Positions 1 to 11,675 of a stretch of DNA of 64,000 nt are shown here, in pieces. Numbering within the stretch: position 1 is the stretch's first letter; every line of letters begins with the position of its first letter. The notes under the pieces were generated by a model, which searched no databases, was not told the DNA's origin, and saw only the letters and a list, made by a program, of their open reading frames with translations. The stretch covers positions 4,464,001-4,528,000 of the forward strand of contig NC_087118.1 in assembly GCF_963855985.1 (NCBI RefSeq), read 5' to 3'. Source of the DNA: Ostrinia nubilalis (Eukaryota > Arthropoda > Insecta > Lepidoptera > Crambidae). The translations under genes and the position numbers were made by a program.

Positions 1-1222
1 CATTGTTTCCCCCAGGCACGTTGAGAAAATGATGAATAATTGAATTAGGGTTGTTAAACATTGGAGGAAGCTCACAAGCGCCTTTCTTGTTCGGTAACAC
101 TGTACTTTTCAGGTTTTTCCAAAGCTGCTTAGGATTTTTTGAGTTACTATTGATGTGGTTTTTGAAGAAGCAGGTTTTTTCCCTCTCAATTGCGTCAACC
201 ACCATCTTCTTCATCATTTTGTAACTATCTCTAAGAGCAGTGGTTGCATTCTTCTTATACTGCTTGTGATAGTCGTCCCTGACGTGTATCATTTCGCTGA
301 TGGTATCTGTTATCCAGGGGTGAGGAGGATGCTTAAATTTACGTGTCTTGATCGGGGCATGCAGATCCATCAACCCTAGAATACACCGTCCCAGATTCTC
401 AACCCTAGAATTCACATCCACAACTCCCTCGAGATTGGACCAATCAATTGCACCGAGATCAGCTTCAAGTTGTTCTGGTATAATATTTTTTAATGGTCTA
501 TAAGTAACCCAGCGTGGCCGAACTTTCTCCTTCCGGACCTTAAATTCAACCATGAGCATGGCATGGCCACCCAGATCCGGTGAGTGCTTTACGGTGACCT
601 GAACAGCCCCCATATCAGTGCATATAATGTCAATGAGAGTACTGCTGTGATCTGTGTAGTGTGTCGGCTCCGATATCACCTGCTTCAGATTAAGACTGTC
701 AATGCATTGCATTAGCTCTCTGCACTTACTGTTACTTTTGTCTAGTAAGTTGATATTAAAGTCGCCAAGAAGCACCAATCCGTCACATTCTGCACAGGAG
801 GCAATCGATTCAGCTATGGCGTCCAGGAATACACTAACTTCCTGCCATGGAGGTCTGTAGGCTGTGCCAACAATTATCTTTTTATTATTTAGATGTAGAG
901 AGATCCACATCTGTTCAACAGTAGTCGGGGTGCCAGGATGAGGACATGCTCTTATGTATAAGCCCTTGCGCACATAAAACCCAACACCACCCCCTCGACC
1001 CCCTCTCACTTGAATAGGTCTTGGAGTATGTTTGAGCCGATAACCTGCCACTTTAGGTGCCCTATCTTCTTCCCCTACTCTGAGCCACGTCTCATTTATG
1101 GCCATCACGTCTGGGTTCAGTTCCTCCATCGCCACCATAAACTCGTCATGCCTCGTGCACAGTGAGCCCGCATTGAATAGACCTATTCTAAGATTATTTA
1201 ACCCAAGGCCTGTATTAGTGTT
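1..1222 (-). CDS. LINE ORF2 endonuclease region, cut by window edge
   Basis: The minus strand stays open from a stop codon near 1220 to base 1, about 400 codons, so the ORF runs off the window. It reads as an apurinic-endonuclease-like (EEP) domain of a non-LTR retrotransposon, the enzyme that nicks target DNA to prime reverse transcription. Motifs in order: NAGSL near the start, AINETWL (catalytic Glu), GGGVGFYVRKGL, GTAYRPP, LLGDFNINLLD (Asp/Asn), DHSSTLIDIIC and DLGGHAML (catalytic His region), then a basic linker (HPWITDTISEMIHVRDDYHK) leading toward the RT, which lies outside the window. The first in-frame ATG is only near 1137, so the true start is lost or upstream. It belongs with the ORF1 at 3900-2661 on the same strand; a MITE sits between them. 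CR1/Jockey-like is the best clade guess. Confidence 0.8.
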
Positions 1223-1578
1223 AAATTATATAAACACCATTGTATTACAATATTATTTGTAGTATTAATTATGTTAATATCACGCTTTTCAAAGGTAGCA
1301 GTCAATATTATGTGTATCATCATTATCATCATACTATTATTGTAATTCTGTGTGCACATATCAATTTCTATAAATATATTGACACAAAGTGACCAGTCTA
1401 AGCATACCATATGAGTTTTATTCAATGAGGACTTTAACAATCCACAACAATAACATAAACTAAAAAAGGGCAGTTTCAGACATTTACAAGGTCTGCATAA
1501 TAATATATAGGTGAGTAAAACTAAATAAAAAGAAGGCATACACAAATCAAACCCTATAAGGAACATGAAACTATTATA
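1223..1578. other. Spacer between LINE ORF2 and MITE, no gene
   Basis: AT-rich DNA without a credible coding frame. By position it is the LINE's inter-ORF spacer or unrelated filler; I see no repeat structure in it. Confidence 0.4.
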
Positions 1579-2625
1579 CAGTGTGTCCGGGTTTGTAGTG
1601 ATCAAACTTTAAGGGCGTAATCTATGGACAATTTTATCGATGAAAATACTTCAAATTTGGGGCTTGACCCATTTCTCGCAAAATTACGAGGATTTAAGTT
1701 TTTAATTTTTAGTTTTCACCTCTTTCTTCAAAAACAAGTGAAAGCGTGGGTAGCTTAACACTAATAAGAAAAAAATTTATATCATGCGATAGCCAATAAA
1801 ATTATCTATTAGCAGAAGTAGAAAACAGATAAAAGTTTCATACATTTTAAGGGAGTAAGAATGGATTTAATTAGAAAAAAACATGACTTTTTTCACTTCT
1901 TTTTCAGTTATTTTCCAACACAAGAAAAACCAGGTCGTTAAGGTATGTTTTATTTGCATTGTATTATTAGTATTTGAGCTATTCTACAAAACGAATGTAA
2001 ATTTATTAGTCTACGTTTATTAGTTTCGACGTAATTGTTGAACAAAGATACCCCTTCCCAGCGGTTTCCATAGCGCACGCGACATGCGAAAATGCACTGC
2101 CTGAAAGAATCACACAACCTATTCCGATTACTATGGAAACCACTGGGAAGGGGTATCTTTGTTCAACAATTACGTCGAAACTAATAGACGTAGACTAATA
2201 AATTTACGTTCGTTTTGTAGAATAGCTCAAATACTAATAATACAATGCAAATAAAACATACCTTAACGACCCGGTTTTTCTTGTGTTGGAAAATAACTGA
2301 AAAAGAAGTGAAAAAAGTCATGTTTTTTTCTAATTAAATCCATTCTTACTCCCTTAAAATGTATGAAACTTGTATCTGTTTTCTACTTTTGCTAATAGAT
2401 AATTTTATTGGCTATCGCATGATATAAAATATTTGCTTATTAATGTTAAGCTACCCACGCTTTCACTTGTTTTTGAAGGAAGAGGTGAAAACTAAAAATT
2501 AAAAACTTAAATCCTTGTAATTTTGCGATAAATGGGTCAAGCCCCAAATTTGAAGTATTTTTATCGATAAAATTGTCCCTAGATTTAGCCCATAAAGTTT
2601 GATCACTACATGCCCGGACACACTG
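1579..2625. mobile_element. 1.05-kb foldback MITE with long inverted arms
   Basis: The two halves are inverted copies of each other: about 490-bp arms around a short centre near 2070-2130. Ends read CAGTGTGTCCGGG and the reverse complement CCCGGACACACTG. The element is flanked on both sides by TATA (1575-1578 and 2626-2629), fitting a TA or TATA target duplication. No transposase is present, so it is non-autonomous; Tc1/mariner mobilisation would fit the TA flank but is inference. Arms differ by scattered substitutions and small indels. It lies between ORF1 and ORF2 of the minus-strand LINE. Confidence 0.85.
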
Positions 2626-2660
2626 TATAACATTTCGATATTACAATTCCAGGATCCAAA

Positions 2661-3900
2661 GAGTCATATGGGCGGAGCTCCTAACACTCTCACGAGATCG
2701 TCGGGCGTGCGCAACTGGAAAACCTGCGCGCCATCACTCCTGCGGACGAAGACACGTCCCTGCCTCGTCCAGCAGTACCTCCACTGGCGGGCGCGGCACT
2801 CCTCGCGCGCCCGGTGGAACAGCTGGCGGTTGGGGCGCGTCAGGCGCTCGTTCACGAACACCCGGCCGCTCCCCTCCAGCACCCCGCGGCGCGTGCGCGC
2901 GGCCCGCAGCAGCTCGTCGCGCAGCTGGCGGCGCGCCAGCCGCACCACCACGCGCCGCGCCCGCGCGCCCTCGGCCGGCGGCGCGCCCACGCGCTCCGCG
3001 AACACCACGTCGCGCTCCTCCAGCGGCACGCCCAGGCGCGCGGCGAGCACGGCGACGCTGTGCAGGACGTTCTCGCCCTTCTGCTCCGGGAGCTGGCCGA
3101 TCTCGAGGTCCGCGAGCAGGGCCTCCTGGTCCCGGTCGTTCAGCTCGAGCCTGAGTCCCGCGACCGTCCGCTCCAGCTCCGCGACCGACGCCGCGCCCTC
3201 GCCCGCCGGGCCCGGACGCTCCGCGGCCTCCAGTCGTCGCTCGATCGCGTCCAAACGCACCGCGTTGGCCTCGTCGCCCTGGTTTGCCTTGAGCTCCAGC
3301 GCCTTCATTCGCTCGTCCAGGCTGACGACGTGAGTCCTGCAGCTGTCCACCCTCTCCGACAACTGCAGCAAGCCGTCCCTGAGAGACTTGATCTCGGCTC
3401 GCCTGGTTATTACTTCGTCCCGCATTTCTTCCCTAAATCGGCGAAGCTCGCTCATCGTGCTCTGGACGGCTTCGTTTAGCGAGATCAGAGCTGGCTGGAC
3501 ACCGCCAGTCGCCGGTGGTACCCTCTCCTCAGTGCTCTGGTCCTCCGCTGTCTAAGTGTCATCGTCCAGAGACATCCCCGTCTCGTCCAGACTCTCAGTG
3601 CGGGCCGCCGCGGCCGCCCGACGGGTGGTCACATGGCTGACCTCCGAGGACTTGACCGGCGTCTCGGTGTTGTCACCCCCCTTCCGCTGGCTACAGACGC
3701 ATTCTGGGTATATCCACCTGTTCTTGTGCTCTGACGTCATGGTGTTGTAGAATCTGCACTCGGGAATATTGACACACTATGTGCCAGTACTGCGCGCACC
3801 TACAGCATTTCAGGTATCGCCTGTCTGTGATATTGCGGCGGCAACCTGCGCAGGCGGGCAGCTCCCCAGTTTTTTTTGTTACGGTTCCCCTTGTTGCCAT
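2661..3900 (-). pseudogene. LINE ORF1 with PHD finger and Baculo_FP-like domain, broken
   Basis: Read on the minus strand from ATG at 3900. The N-terminus holds a PHD-type zinc finger (CAGCRRNITDRRYLKCCRC, then H..C, ending RWIYPEC), followed by an Ala/Arg-rich stretch, a coiled-coil segment (SELRRFREEMRDE through DERMKALELK) and a C-terminal region resembling the Baculo_FP/FP25-like domain known from insect LINE ORF1 proteins (IGQLPEQKGENVLH, VFVNERLTRPNRQLF, GRVFVRR). ORF1 proteins of this type bind the element's RNA. Breaks: a one-base frameshift inside the PHD finger near 3770 and an in-frame TAG near 3552. It stops at a TGA at 2661-2663, 36 bp before the MITE. The segment is far more GC-rich than its surroundings. 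Confidence 0.75.
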
Positions 3901-3969
3901 TATTGATTTTATTTCAGAATTAGGAGCAAAGTAATCAACAAAATCACAAAAAAGAGAAACAAAAAAAAA

Positions 3970-4030
3970 CAAGTTCGTCAGGATTTGAACCGGGGGTGAC
4001 GCGATGATTTTACCACTACACCAAAGTTGT
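3970..4030 (-). other. tRNA-like stretch with A-box and B-box motifs
   Basis: On the minus strand the sequence contains TGGTGTAGTGG (A-box-like) and, 24 bases later, GGTTCAAATCC (near-perfect B box), then an oligo-T run close to 3961. The acceptor and T stems do not pair well, so it is not an intact tRNA gene. It could be a decayed tRNA, a SINE head or a pol III promoter relic. It lies about 70 bp upstream of LINE ORF1 on the same strand. Confidence 0.45.
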
Positions 4031-4475
4031 TCTGTGAGAAGTGTCGAAATTTCAGATACGTTGGGTCCGTTGTTATTGCTCAGTGGAGGGTGGTTGATTA
4101 TTATTTGTAAAACTAATTGCAGGTCTAAGAGCTGTGATGAGGTTATATTTTCACTAAGTTTCTATAATCTTAAAGTAAACACCGTCTCAGACACTGCAAA
4201 TGACCACTGTATCAACCGAATGTTGTAACACTTATCACTGACAGTCCACAAGCGAGTTCTGTTCCGTTAATTGAAATGTTTTAGCTCAATAAATGTTCAC
4301 TGTTTTTGGCCGTATCTGCTGTTTTTTTGTGAGGCCAACGATGTCACAGATGCACTAATGTTAGACACGCCGAAATATTACACATTTGTACGATTTTGTA
4401 ACCAGTACATATTTTTAAGATAAACAATACTACGGAGCCGATGTAAACAGTGGCACAGTAGCGCCCTCTCTCCTT
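4031..4475. other. Unassigned spacer
   Basis: No coding frame, inverted repeat or tandem repeat recognised. It separates the LINE 5' side from the hAT-like MITE. Confidence 0.4.
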
Positions 4476-5100
4476 GGGAGATGGGTTATACTAGGTAAAT
4501 TTGATACTAGGTGCACCTATTCCTAGTATTTATTAATACTCGATCCAAATACCTATTCCACCTAGTACGTAGTAATTTAGCATACTTGACGCGACTAGTG
4601 CGGACTAATCCACGTAATATGACTTTAAAATACATTTTTTTTTTAAATATACAACCGTAGTATGAATAATGCAATTTGAAATTGAATAATAATTCCTCCC
4701 TTCATACTTCAACAGGCTTAGGACTGTTAACTTAAAAGTTGGCGTATTTAAAAGATATCAATTTCATAAAAATATTTACATATTTTTTCTTATTTACATG
4801 AATATGGTTTGACTACGTTTGTGTGCGTTTGCTTCGTCGCGCTCAAATTTGTTTGGTCAGACAGAGACGGAGTGACTCTCTACGTTCGCACATAAGCTTA
4901 GTGAGAAATACTAGGTGCGCGTAATACATGACTACGGATTACGCAATAATAACCTCTATTACTTTGACGATAGGGTCGGAAATCGTGTAATTTATAAAAT
5001 ACTAGGTGGATCAAGTATTTCAAAAATTGGAATAGGTGCCGCCTAGTACTGTAAAATACCTAGTGTGTGGATCTGTTTTAGTAAATACGTCTCATCTCTA
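4476..5100. mobile_element. hAT-like MITE, copy 1
   Basis: About 625 bp with ends GAGATGGGTTATACTAGG and ..GTCTCATCTCTA (inverted GAGATG/CATCTC). The motif ACTAGGTG or its complement recurs near both ends. A near-identical second copy lies at 48,292-48,919. No transposase frame. The right end abuts the gypsy pol fragment; the left flank is not gypsy, so this MITE marks or caused the truncation point. Confidence 0.75.
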
Positions 5101-5102
5101 AT

Positions 5103-7111
5103 TCCTAGGACTAGTTAATTTTTATGCTAAATTTGTGAAAAATATTAGTACTATTTTATTTCCACTATATAATTTACTTAAAAAAAGCGTAACATGGAAA
5201 TGGTCTAAAGACTGTGAAATGGCTTTTATTAAAATTAAAAAGATTTTGACAAGTGCAGAGGTTTTAGCTCACTACGACGCCGATAAACCCTTAACTTTGA
5301 CTTGTGATGCGAGCTCGAAGGGCATCGGAGGGGTTCTTACCCAGAGAGCGCGGGGGAGCGCGGAGCGGCCGGTCGTGTATGTGTCTCGCGCGCTCACAGA
5401 GGCGGAAAAACATTACTCGCAGATCGATCGCGAAGCTTTAGCTATCGTATTTTGTTTACAAAAATTACACCAATACTTATATGGTAGACGTTTTACTCTG
5501 CGAACTGATCATAAACCGTTAGTCAGCATTTTTGGGCCTAAACACGGAATACCGGCATTGGCCGCAAGTAGAATGCAGCGATGGGCAGTTATTCTATCGG
5601 CATATAGTTATGATATAGAATACATAAATACAAAACTAAACGGAGCGGACGGTCTGTCGCGTCTGCCTGTGCGCTCTGCTGATAAGAATGACTCATCGTT
5701 AGACCCGCCCGAGCAAACTTATTTACATTTCGCACAGGACGCGTTGTTACTCGATTCTAACGATATTAAAAAGCAGACTTTGCGGGATCCGTCATTAAGT
5801 AGAATATTGTTATTCATTAGAGAGGGGTGGCCTACGGAAAATGAAATTAAAGCATTACAACCGTATTTTAATAGAAAAACCGAATTGTATGAAGAATTAG
5901 GATGTATTATGTGGGGTCATAGAATTGTAATACCCGAGAAATGTAGGAGTCAGGTGCTTAATGAACTTCATGAATCCCATATGGGTATTTGTAAGACTAA
6001 GGCCATGGCACGCAGCTATGTGTGGTGGCCTGGCATCGACGAGGCTGTGGAAGCGTTGTGTCGCAGCTGTGAGGTATGTGCAGCGGAGGCTGACGCGCCG
6101 CCCCGTCATGCTGTCACGCCGTGGCCATGGCCGGCGAAGCCTTGGTCGCGAATTCATGTAGACTTTTTGGGCCCTTTTCATGATAAGATTTACTTGGTTG
6201 TAATTGATGCTCGAACCAAATGGATTGAAGTTTTTCCGGTGCCAAGCACAGCAGCTCGTTATACAATAAGTAAACTAGAGGATTTGTTTGCTAGGTGGGG
6301 ATTACCTAGGCAGCTAGTCAGTGATAACGGGCCTCCGTTCACAAGTTCTGATTTTTCATTTTTTATGCAAAACAATGGCATTGAACACATATTTTCAGCT
6401 CCCTACCACCCTGCTTCGAATGGGGCGGCGGAGAATGCAGTTCGAAGAATTAAAAAAGTCATAAAGAAAGCCATTCGTAAAAAAGAAGATATCCAAAAGT
6501 TTTTAAATACGTTTTTACTTCACTATCGAAACACAGAACATTGTACTACAGGCGAAAGTCCAGCCACGTTAATGTTAGGAAGACAGTTAAGAATCAAACT
6601 AGATTTACTCAGGCCGGATAGAGGTAAAAAAGTTAGGGATGCGGCGCAGGCTAGGCAAATAAAAATTGGAACAGAGGTAAGCAGAGTTTTAGAACCAGGA
6701 GAAGTCTGGATCCGCCAATACCAGGGGGGAAACAAGTGGATACCGGGTAAGGTAGCTGAAAGATTAGGAACAACTGATTATAAGATATTAGATACTTCAG
6801 GTAGAGGGTCCCACAGACATATTGACCAGTTAAGACGGAGATATTTGCGTAGCTCGCTTGTAGCCCCACCGCTCGAAATCGAGGAACCAACCACAGCGGC
6901 TCAAGTAGCGGTACCAATGTGCGAGGATCAGGTGCAGTCCGGCACCCGCCCATCTGTAGCTGACAATCCTTTGGACAGTAATATTACTGTCGATGTGGAC
7001 AAGGACTCTGATACCTTCTGCGATGCGAGCTCCTCTCCCGCGCCCGCAACCGATAAGCCCGCCACTCCTCCCCGATCTAGGCCAATACGAAAGTGTAGAA
7101 TTGATAACTGA
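5103..7111 (+). pseudogene. pol: Ty3/gypsy pol fragment: RNase H and integrase
   Basis: An uninterrupted frame begins at the MITE edge (FLGLVNFYAKFV, the end of an RT connection region) and runs to a TGA at 7109-7111. RNase H: LTCDASSKGIGGVL, DREALAIVFC, LRTDHKPL. Integrase: zinc-binding H..H..C..C around HESHMGICKTKA and CRSCEVCA, then the DDE core with VDFLGPF, VSDNGPPF and AAENAVRRIKK. The C-terminal region is basic then Ser/Pro-rich. Gag, protease and the RT catalytic part are absent, so it cannot transpose by itself, though what remains has no internal stop. The stop codon lies in the first three bases of the LTR. Confidence 0.85.
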
Positions 7112-7637
7112 AATGAAACACTCTTGTAGGTTGTTTAACTTGTATTTCAGCACCACTGATTTACACAATTCCGACATTATGACGTCAACCTAATAGTACC
7201 TCTCGCTTCGAACGCTCAAATCGAACTGACTGTCCAGCGGCATGCCAGCGATAAGGTAACTTCCCCTTCCATCAGTGAAAGTCGACCGGTTCAAAACGAC
7301 TTATCGACGGCATGCCCCGGAACTAGTCAAATGCAATACTTATTTCATAATTAGCTGTTTTTTTAATTTTTAAAATAATAAAATGTATACAATAAAAATC
7401 TAAAATAATTAAATTAAATAATAAATATGAAATAATTGGATGTAATACACAATAAATTCTAAAATCATTCTAATGTCTGCAAAATGCCTAGGAAGTACAT
7501 AATCAAATAAAGTATTTTAATTTAATAATGGGTTTTTGGGTTCTTCTAAAATACAATAAAAATAAAATTGTTACAATAACTATTTAAAAGTAACCAATAA
7601 TCGTATAAAATACAATATAAATTCTAAAATCATTACA
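7109..7637 (+). repeat. LTR-like repeat, copy 1 (529 bp)
   Basis: Begins TGAAATGAAACACTC and ends AAAATCATTACA, obeying the TG..CA rule. The same sequence recurs at 12,649-14,909 with an insertion. Its position directly after gypsy pol makes it the 3' LTR of that element. No clear polypurine tract precedes it. Confidence 0.7.
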
Positions 7638-9239
7638 TTCGGCCATCCGACATCGTGATGCCTCCCGGCATTCACGTCTAATAAGGATTTATTCTAAAAT
7701 CATTAATATTACTTCTCAAAACAATATGGACCATATATAGTAGAATGATAAACAATTCTATGACAACTTGTTAACAAGTGTTTTAACATTAATAATGTAT
7801 TTTAGAAACTATATTCTTCATATTAAACCAGTAATAAATGTTAAGAAACGGAGAAAAATCTTGTAGGTACTTATACATTTTCACCTAATCTATATTATTC
7901 GTAATGACTTATTTTATAACCAATAACGGATATTTGCATGAAATTCAGATATTAATCGTTTTACTTTATAATTTTCTCAAAACTTCTCATATCGAATATA
8001 TTGGAAACTTCTCTTTTTAAATCCAAATTTTTATTTCACATAAATACACGTCCATTAGATGTTAGTATATAATCAATTTAATTACAGTGTATCTTGCCAT
8101 GACTGCCATGTGAAAGTTAGTAAGTTTATAAGAACATGTCAAAACGTTAATATTATATCCAATTATATCCATTTGTAACCGTAATCTGGCAAATAATGAA
8201 TTATGGTCACGATTTATGATTACACTAAAGGTACTTTCGTCAGAATTATGTATTTCTAAGGCCTTAACATAATTTTCTTCTCTACACATTTTCCAAGTTT
8301 TTGAAACCAATAGGTACAATTACAGTGTTCTTATATTATGTGTTTCTGAATGTCTGTGATGCTCAATTTCATCACGATTAGCGCAACATATTTGCCATCT
8401 AGCTGTACGTGGGACCACTAAAAATAATTTGGTATCAACCTTACTGTATCTGCTATTTGAAGAAATTATGATGTTTGGATGGGTTGTCGTCAGATTCTAT
8501 GACTAAATTTTGGTATTTGGACTATTCGCGGAACTATTTTTTTTTTCTCTTTTTTTTAACGTGGTTCTTAAGGCAGCATAACCGGTAAAAACTTTTAAGT
8601 CCTAAAAGATAAATACACCTTTTTTTTAGCACACACACCACAGCTAGTGTCTCCAACTCATGGAAGTTGTCTTTCATCGACTAAAGTAAGTGACTGCTAC
8701 AGAACATTAAAGACTTTTCTCTTTATCATCAAGATCTGACCTAAATATGATTTAAGAGTCCTGAATAATATTGATAAGCAGCTATGGATCAAGTTAGTCA
8801 TCTATGGATTTCTGAACCCTTTTCCCTTTTGTAATGAGATAAGTGGTAATGGTGGTATTTGTACATTATTTTTCATCCTGACATCAAAGACTGCACGTGT
8901 ACCTATGTCCTATCTCAGTCAGATTTATAGCAATACAATCACGATAATTTCACAAAAGAGTATAAAGCTTATCTAACTAACCAGAACGTGTCGGAACTAA
9001 GTCCGGGCTTAGTCATAATATCAGCTCTATCGAGAGTATCCATAGCTGAGGGGTCTTTTACAATTCGATTTACATGACATATTGGACATGCTCCAAAAAG
9101 CATTGAAGTAGCTATTAAAACATTTGCTTTAAGTGTTATTGGACTAGGCGACAAATTACTAAAAACGATTTCACCTTTGGCGTTGTGAATTAAAAAAAAG
9201 GGCTCTTTTAAACACCCGGTACTTGGCCCCCAGTTTAAT
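7638..9239. other. AT-rich DNA with two possible exon-like frames
   Basis: Mostly low-complexity AT-rich sequence. Two minus-strand open stretches have protein-like composition: 8319-8062 (contains HNSDESTFSVIINRDHNSL) and about 9190-8957 (contains FGACPICHVNRIVKDP, ends at a stop). Neither matches a family I recognise and no convincing splice sites join them. They could be exons of a host gene, fragments of an old element or chance. Confidence 0.25.
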
Positions 9240-9425
9240 TTATATATTAATATTATAAATGCGAAAGTAACTCTGTATACTTGCTTTCACTCTTAAACCA
9301 CTGAACCGATTTTGATGAAATTTGGCATAGAGATTGAGTCCCGGGGAAGGACATACAAAACAAACAACTGTGACAAACAAAATTCCACGCGGGCGAACCC
9401 TCGGCGGAAAGCTATTCGCATTATA
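9240..9425 (+). mobile_element. Degraded lepidopteran Helitron-like repeat fragment
   Basis: Contains ACTGAACCGATTTTGATGAA and, near its end, AAATTCCACGCGGGCGAA followed by GGCGGAAAGCT. The GC-rich hairpin plus GGAAAGCT end matches the 3' end of the Helitron-like units later in the window, here without the final AG. An old or truncated copy. Confidence 0.55.
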
Positions 9426-9475
9426 AAATATTAGTTTATCTAAACATCCCCTGTATATATTTTTTTTTATCACTT

Positions 9476-9535
9476 GATAATATATAGAACCGCCTAAGGC
9501 GGGAATCGAACCCACGGCCTTAAGCTCGCCAGGTG
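9476..9535 (-). other. tRNA-like B-box fragment (SINE-like)
   Basis: The minus strand reads GGGTTCGATTCCCGCC, containing a canonical B box inside a short GC stem, preceded by GCGAGCTTAAGGCCGT. No good A box is visible. Probably the remnant of a tRNA-derived SINE. Confidence 0.4.
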
Positions 9536-11095
9536 TCAAGTTATTTAAAAAAATTAAATCGAAAGGCAACTCTAAACGCCAGAAACTATCCTCTGTAAAA
9601 CTAGAAATTTATGTTAACTGGTATTCACCTGTGTCCGTCATCTTCGTGGCTCTCGAAAATATTCTGACCAGGAATTTTATAGAATGTCAGTATTCCAAAC
9701 CGTGAGAAATTGCAGTTGCGTGAAGTTTTGACCAATAGACGTGTTGACACCGCCAGTCAATTGACGTACTTTTAAAAACTGTTAAATCAAACTCCCATAG
9801 ATTTTGTATGGCACGACAAGCAAGTGACGTCACTATTTTGTGACTTTAATCAAACTACTTTTCTTAATTACAATGCGACCAAAAACGGTAATTTACAGGT
9901 CATTTCAGATTAGGTTTTCAAGATCAGAATGTCTTTAATAAATTGTAATATCGAATTAATGGGGAATGGTGTCAAATCGTCTATTGTCAGTGAAGTCTGA
10001 TATGCATCATCAATCACTAACACTTCTATAACAGCGTCAATCTCATCAACATTTTTGTTTATGTTAGCTCTAATATACACAGAGGTATGACTGATGATTG
10101 ACCACAACTTTTACAATTGGAATTGATATTGAAATGATCCGCCAAACTATGCTTAGTTTCAGCATCGGTTTTGCGTCAACAAGTGCACTCACTACCAACA
10201 TTTAAAAGGAATTTTCATTTACCAAAACAGTCTCATATTTCTTTTTTTCTGTCATTAAAATAATTACGTAAACTGTTCATCCTTTCAAGTAGTAGGATTC
10301 AAAATTTCCTCTAACGGACTCCGTAGTTCTTAGCCAAGCCAATTAACTTTTGCAATGTCTTTAAAGACAAAATTCTCTTATTTGCATTAGCTATTATAAT
10401 AGCGCTCACAAAATTGTCATAAAAAAATGAAAGACTACTAAAAGAAAAACTTTAAACTTCTGCTCTTATGGAACCTTGACGTTTCATATCTTTTGCTCTA
10501 CCAAAAAATAAAAAGTGACCCTAACCTAACATAACCTATCTATGAAACCTTGGTACAGGTATTAAGTTCTTTTTATAGTTACAAATGGCATGACTTTTTT
10601 TTATATGACTTCTTACAGTAATAATATTGTGTTTATTTGAGGTCGCTAACTGATAAATTAGAAGAAAAAGCTTAATTCACCTAGAAACGGGTCCTATCTA
10701 GGTCAGACTAATGTAATCAGAGGTCAGAATAATTCGAAATATATTTTTGAAGTGGAATTATAGATAGACAAGATATTGTACTTGGCAAAAGTACCTACCG
10801 AAAGTCCGAACCGATGACAATTTTAAAATAAACGAATCATTAATTAATTCACTTTACTTGTGTAAAAATATTTTCTTTCAAATGTATTTTTTTAGCACAT
10901 TTACTTTAACGTTCCTTTATACATTATAATCGAATAATTTATTATTTTAATTATTACTATTAAAGATTTACTACATAAGCTAATATTCCCATTTTACTGT
11001 AGGTATGCGTAATATTCAATAATGTGTGCGCAATAAAAAAGACTACCAATGAAAAAAATACTTTTCTTCACTAGAGTCTATCAGAAATTTTACGA
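9536..11095. other. AT-rich DNA, one weak exon-like frame
   Basis: No element recognised. A minus-strand open frame at 10,107-9910 (contains NVDEIDAVIEVLVIDDAYQ) has protein-like composition but no recognisable domain and no clear splice partner. The rest is non-coding by eye. Confidence 0.25.
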
Positions 11096-11330
11096 ACCAC
11101 ATGTGGCACTGCTCTTTCAGTAGAGCTGGAAGAAGATGAGCTCCTTCGCGTATTTTTCTTCAACCTTGGCCCCATAGAAGACGATCGTGGTGGCGCCTTC
11201 TTACTGGACGACGACGACAACTTCTTACGCTTAGCACGCTTATTTCATCGTCAGCTGACGGTTGTCCCTGGCGGTATACGAGCTCCATCTTCAGTCGTCG
11301 TTGTACTCAACTGTGAAATAAAGTACTCGA
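11096..11330 (-). other. Possible coding remnant rich in Ser and Lys/Arg
   Basis: Minus-strand translation gives a basic Ser-rich segment (KRAKRKKLSSSSSKKAPP, then RSSSSSSSTERAVPHVVR) with stops nearby. Locally GC-richer than its flanks. May be an exon remnant of an unknown gene; no domain is recognisable. Confidence 0.25.
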
Positions 11331-11675
11331 CGAAATAAACTGTGTCTGACCAGCATCAACTCAACATCATAATATGGAAGCTATGTTCATGTTATATTAA
11401 GCAAAAGTTTGATTCATTTCTTTTCCAAAAATCTAAATCTCAAAAATAAATCTAAAAAATCTTTTGTTTGACAATTATGCTCCCTGAGCAAAGTGTAGTA
11501 AAATACCATTGTGGCATGTTTCTATTATACTTATGCATCACAAATAAAGATTTTGTATTTATATTTGTATTTTATTCAGTGCGACCTACACACAACTCAT
11601 GTGACAACTGGACGGCTTCCTTGTTATGTTAGCAATAGAAGGCTTTTTATTCTAGAGACATCCTAAACAATGGGG
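11331..11675. other. Unassigned spacer
   Basis: Short AT-rich stretch before the minisatellite; nothing recognised. Confidence 0.35.

Noticed and set aside
1198..1605. Minus-strand 135-codon frame
   Set aside because: AT-rich, straddles the MITE end, no domain.
2599..3479. Long plus-strand open frames rich in Arg/Ser
   Set aside because: They are antisense to the GC-rich LINE ORF1 and have no domain; the minus-strand frame explains the region.
3970..4030. Functional tRNA gene
   Set aside because: Boxes are present but acceptor and T stems do not pair.
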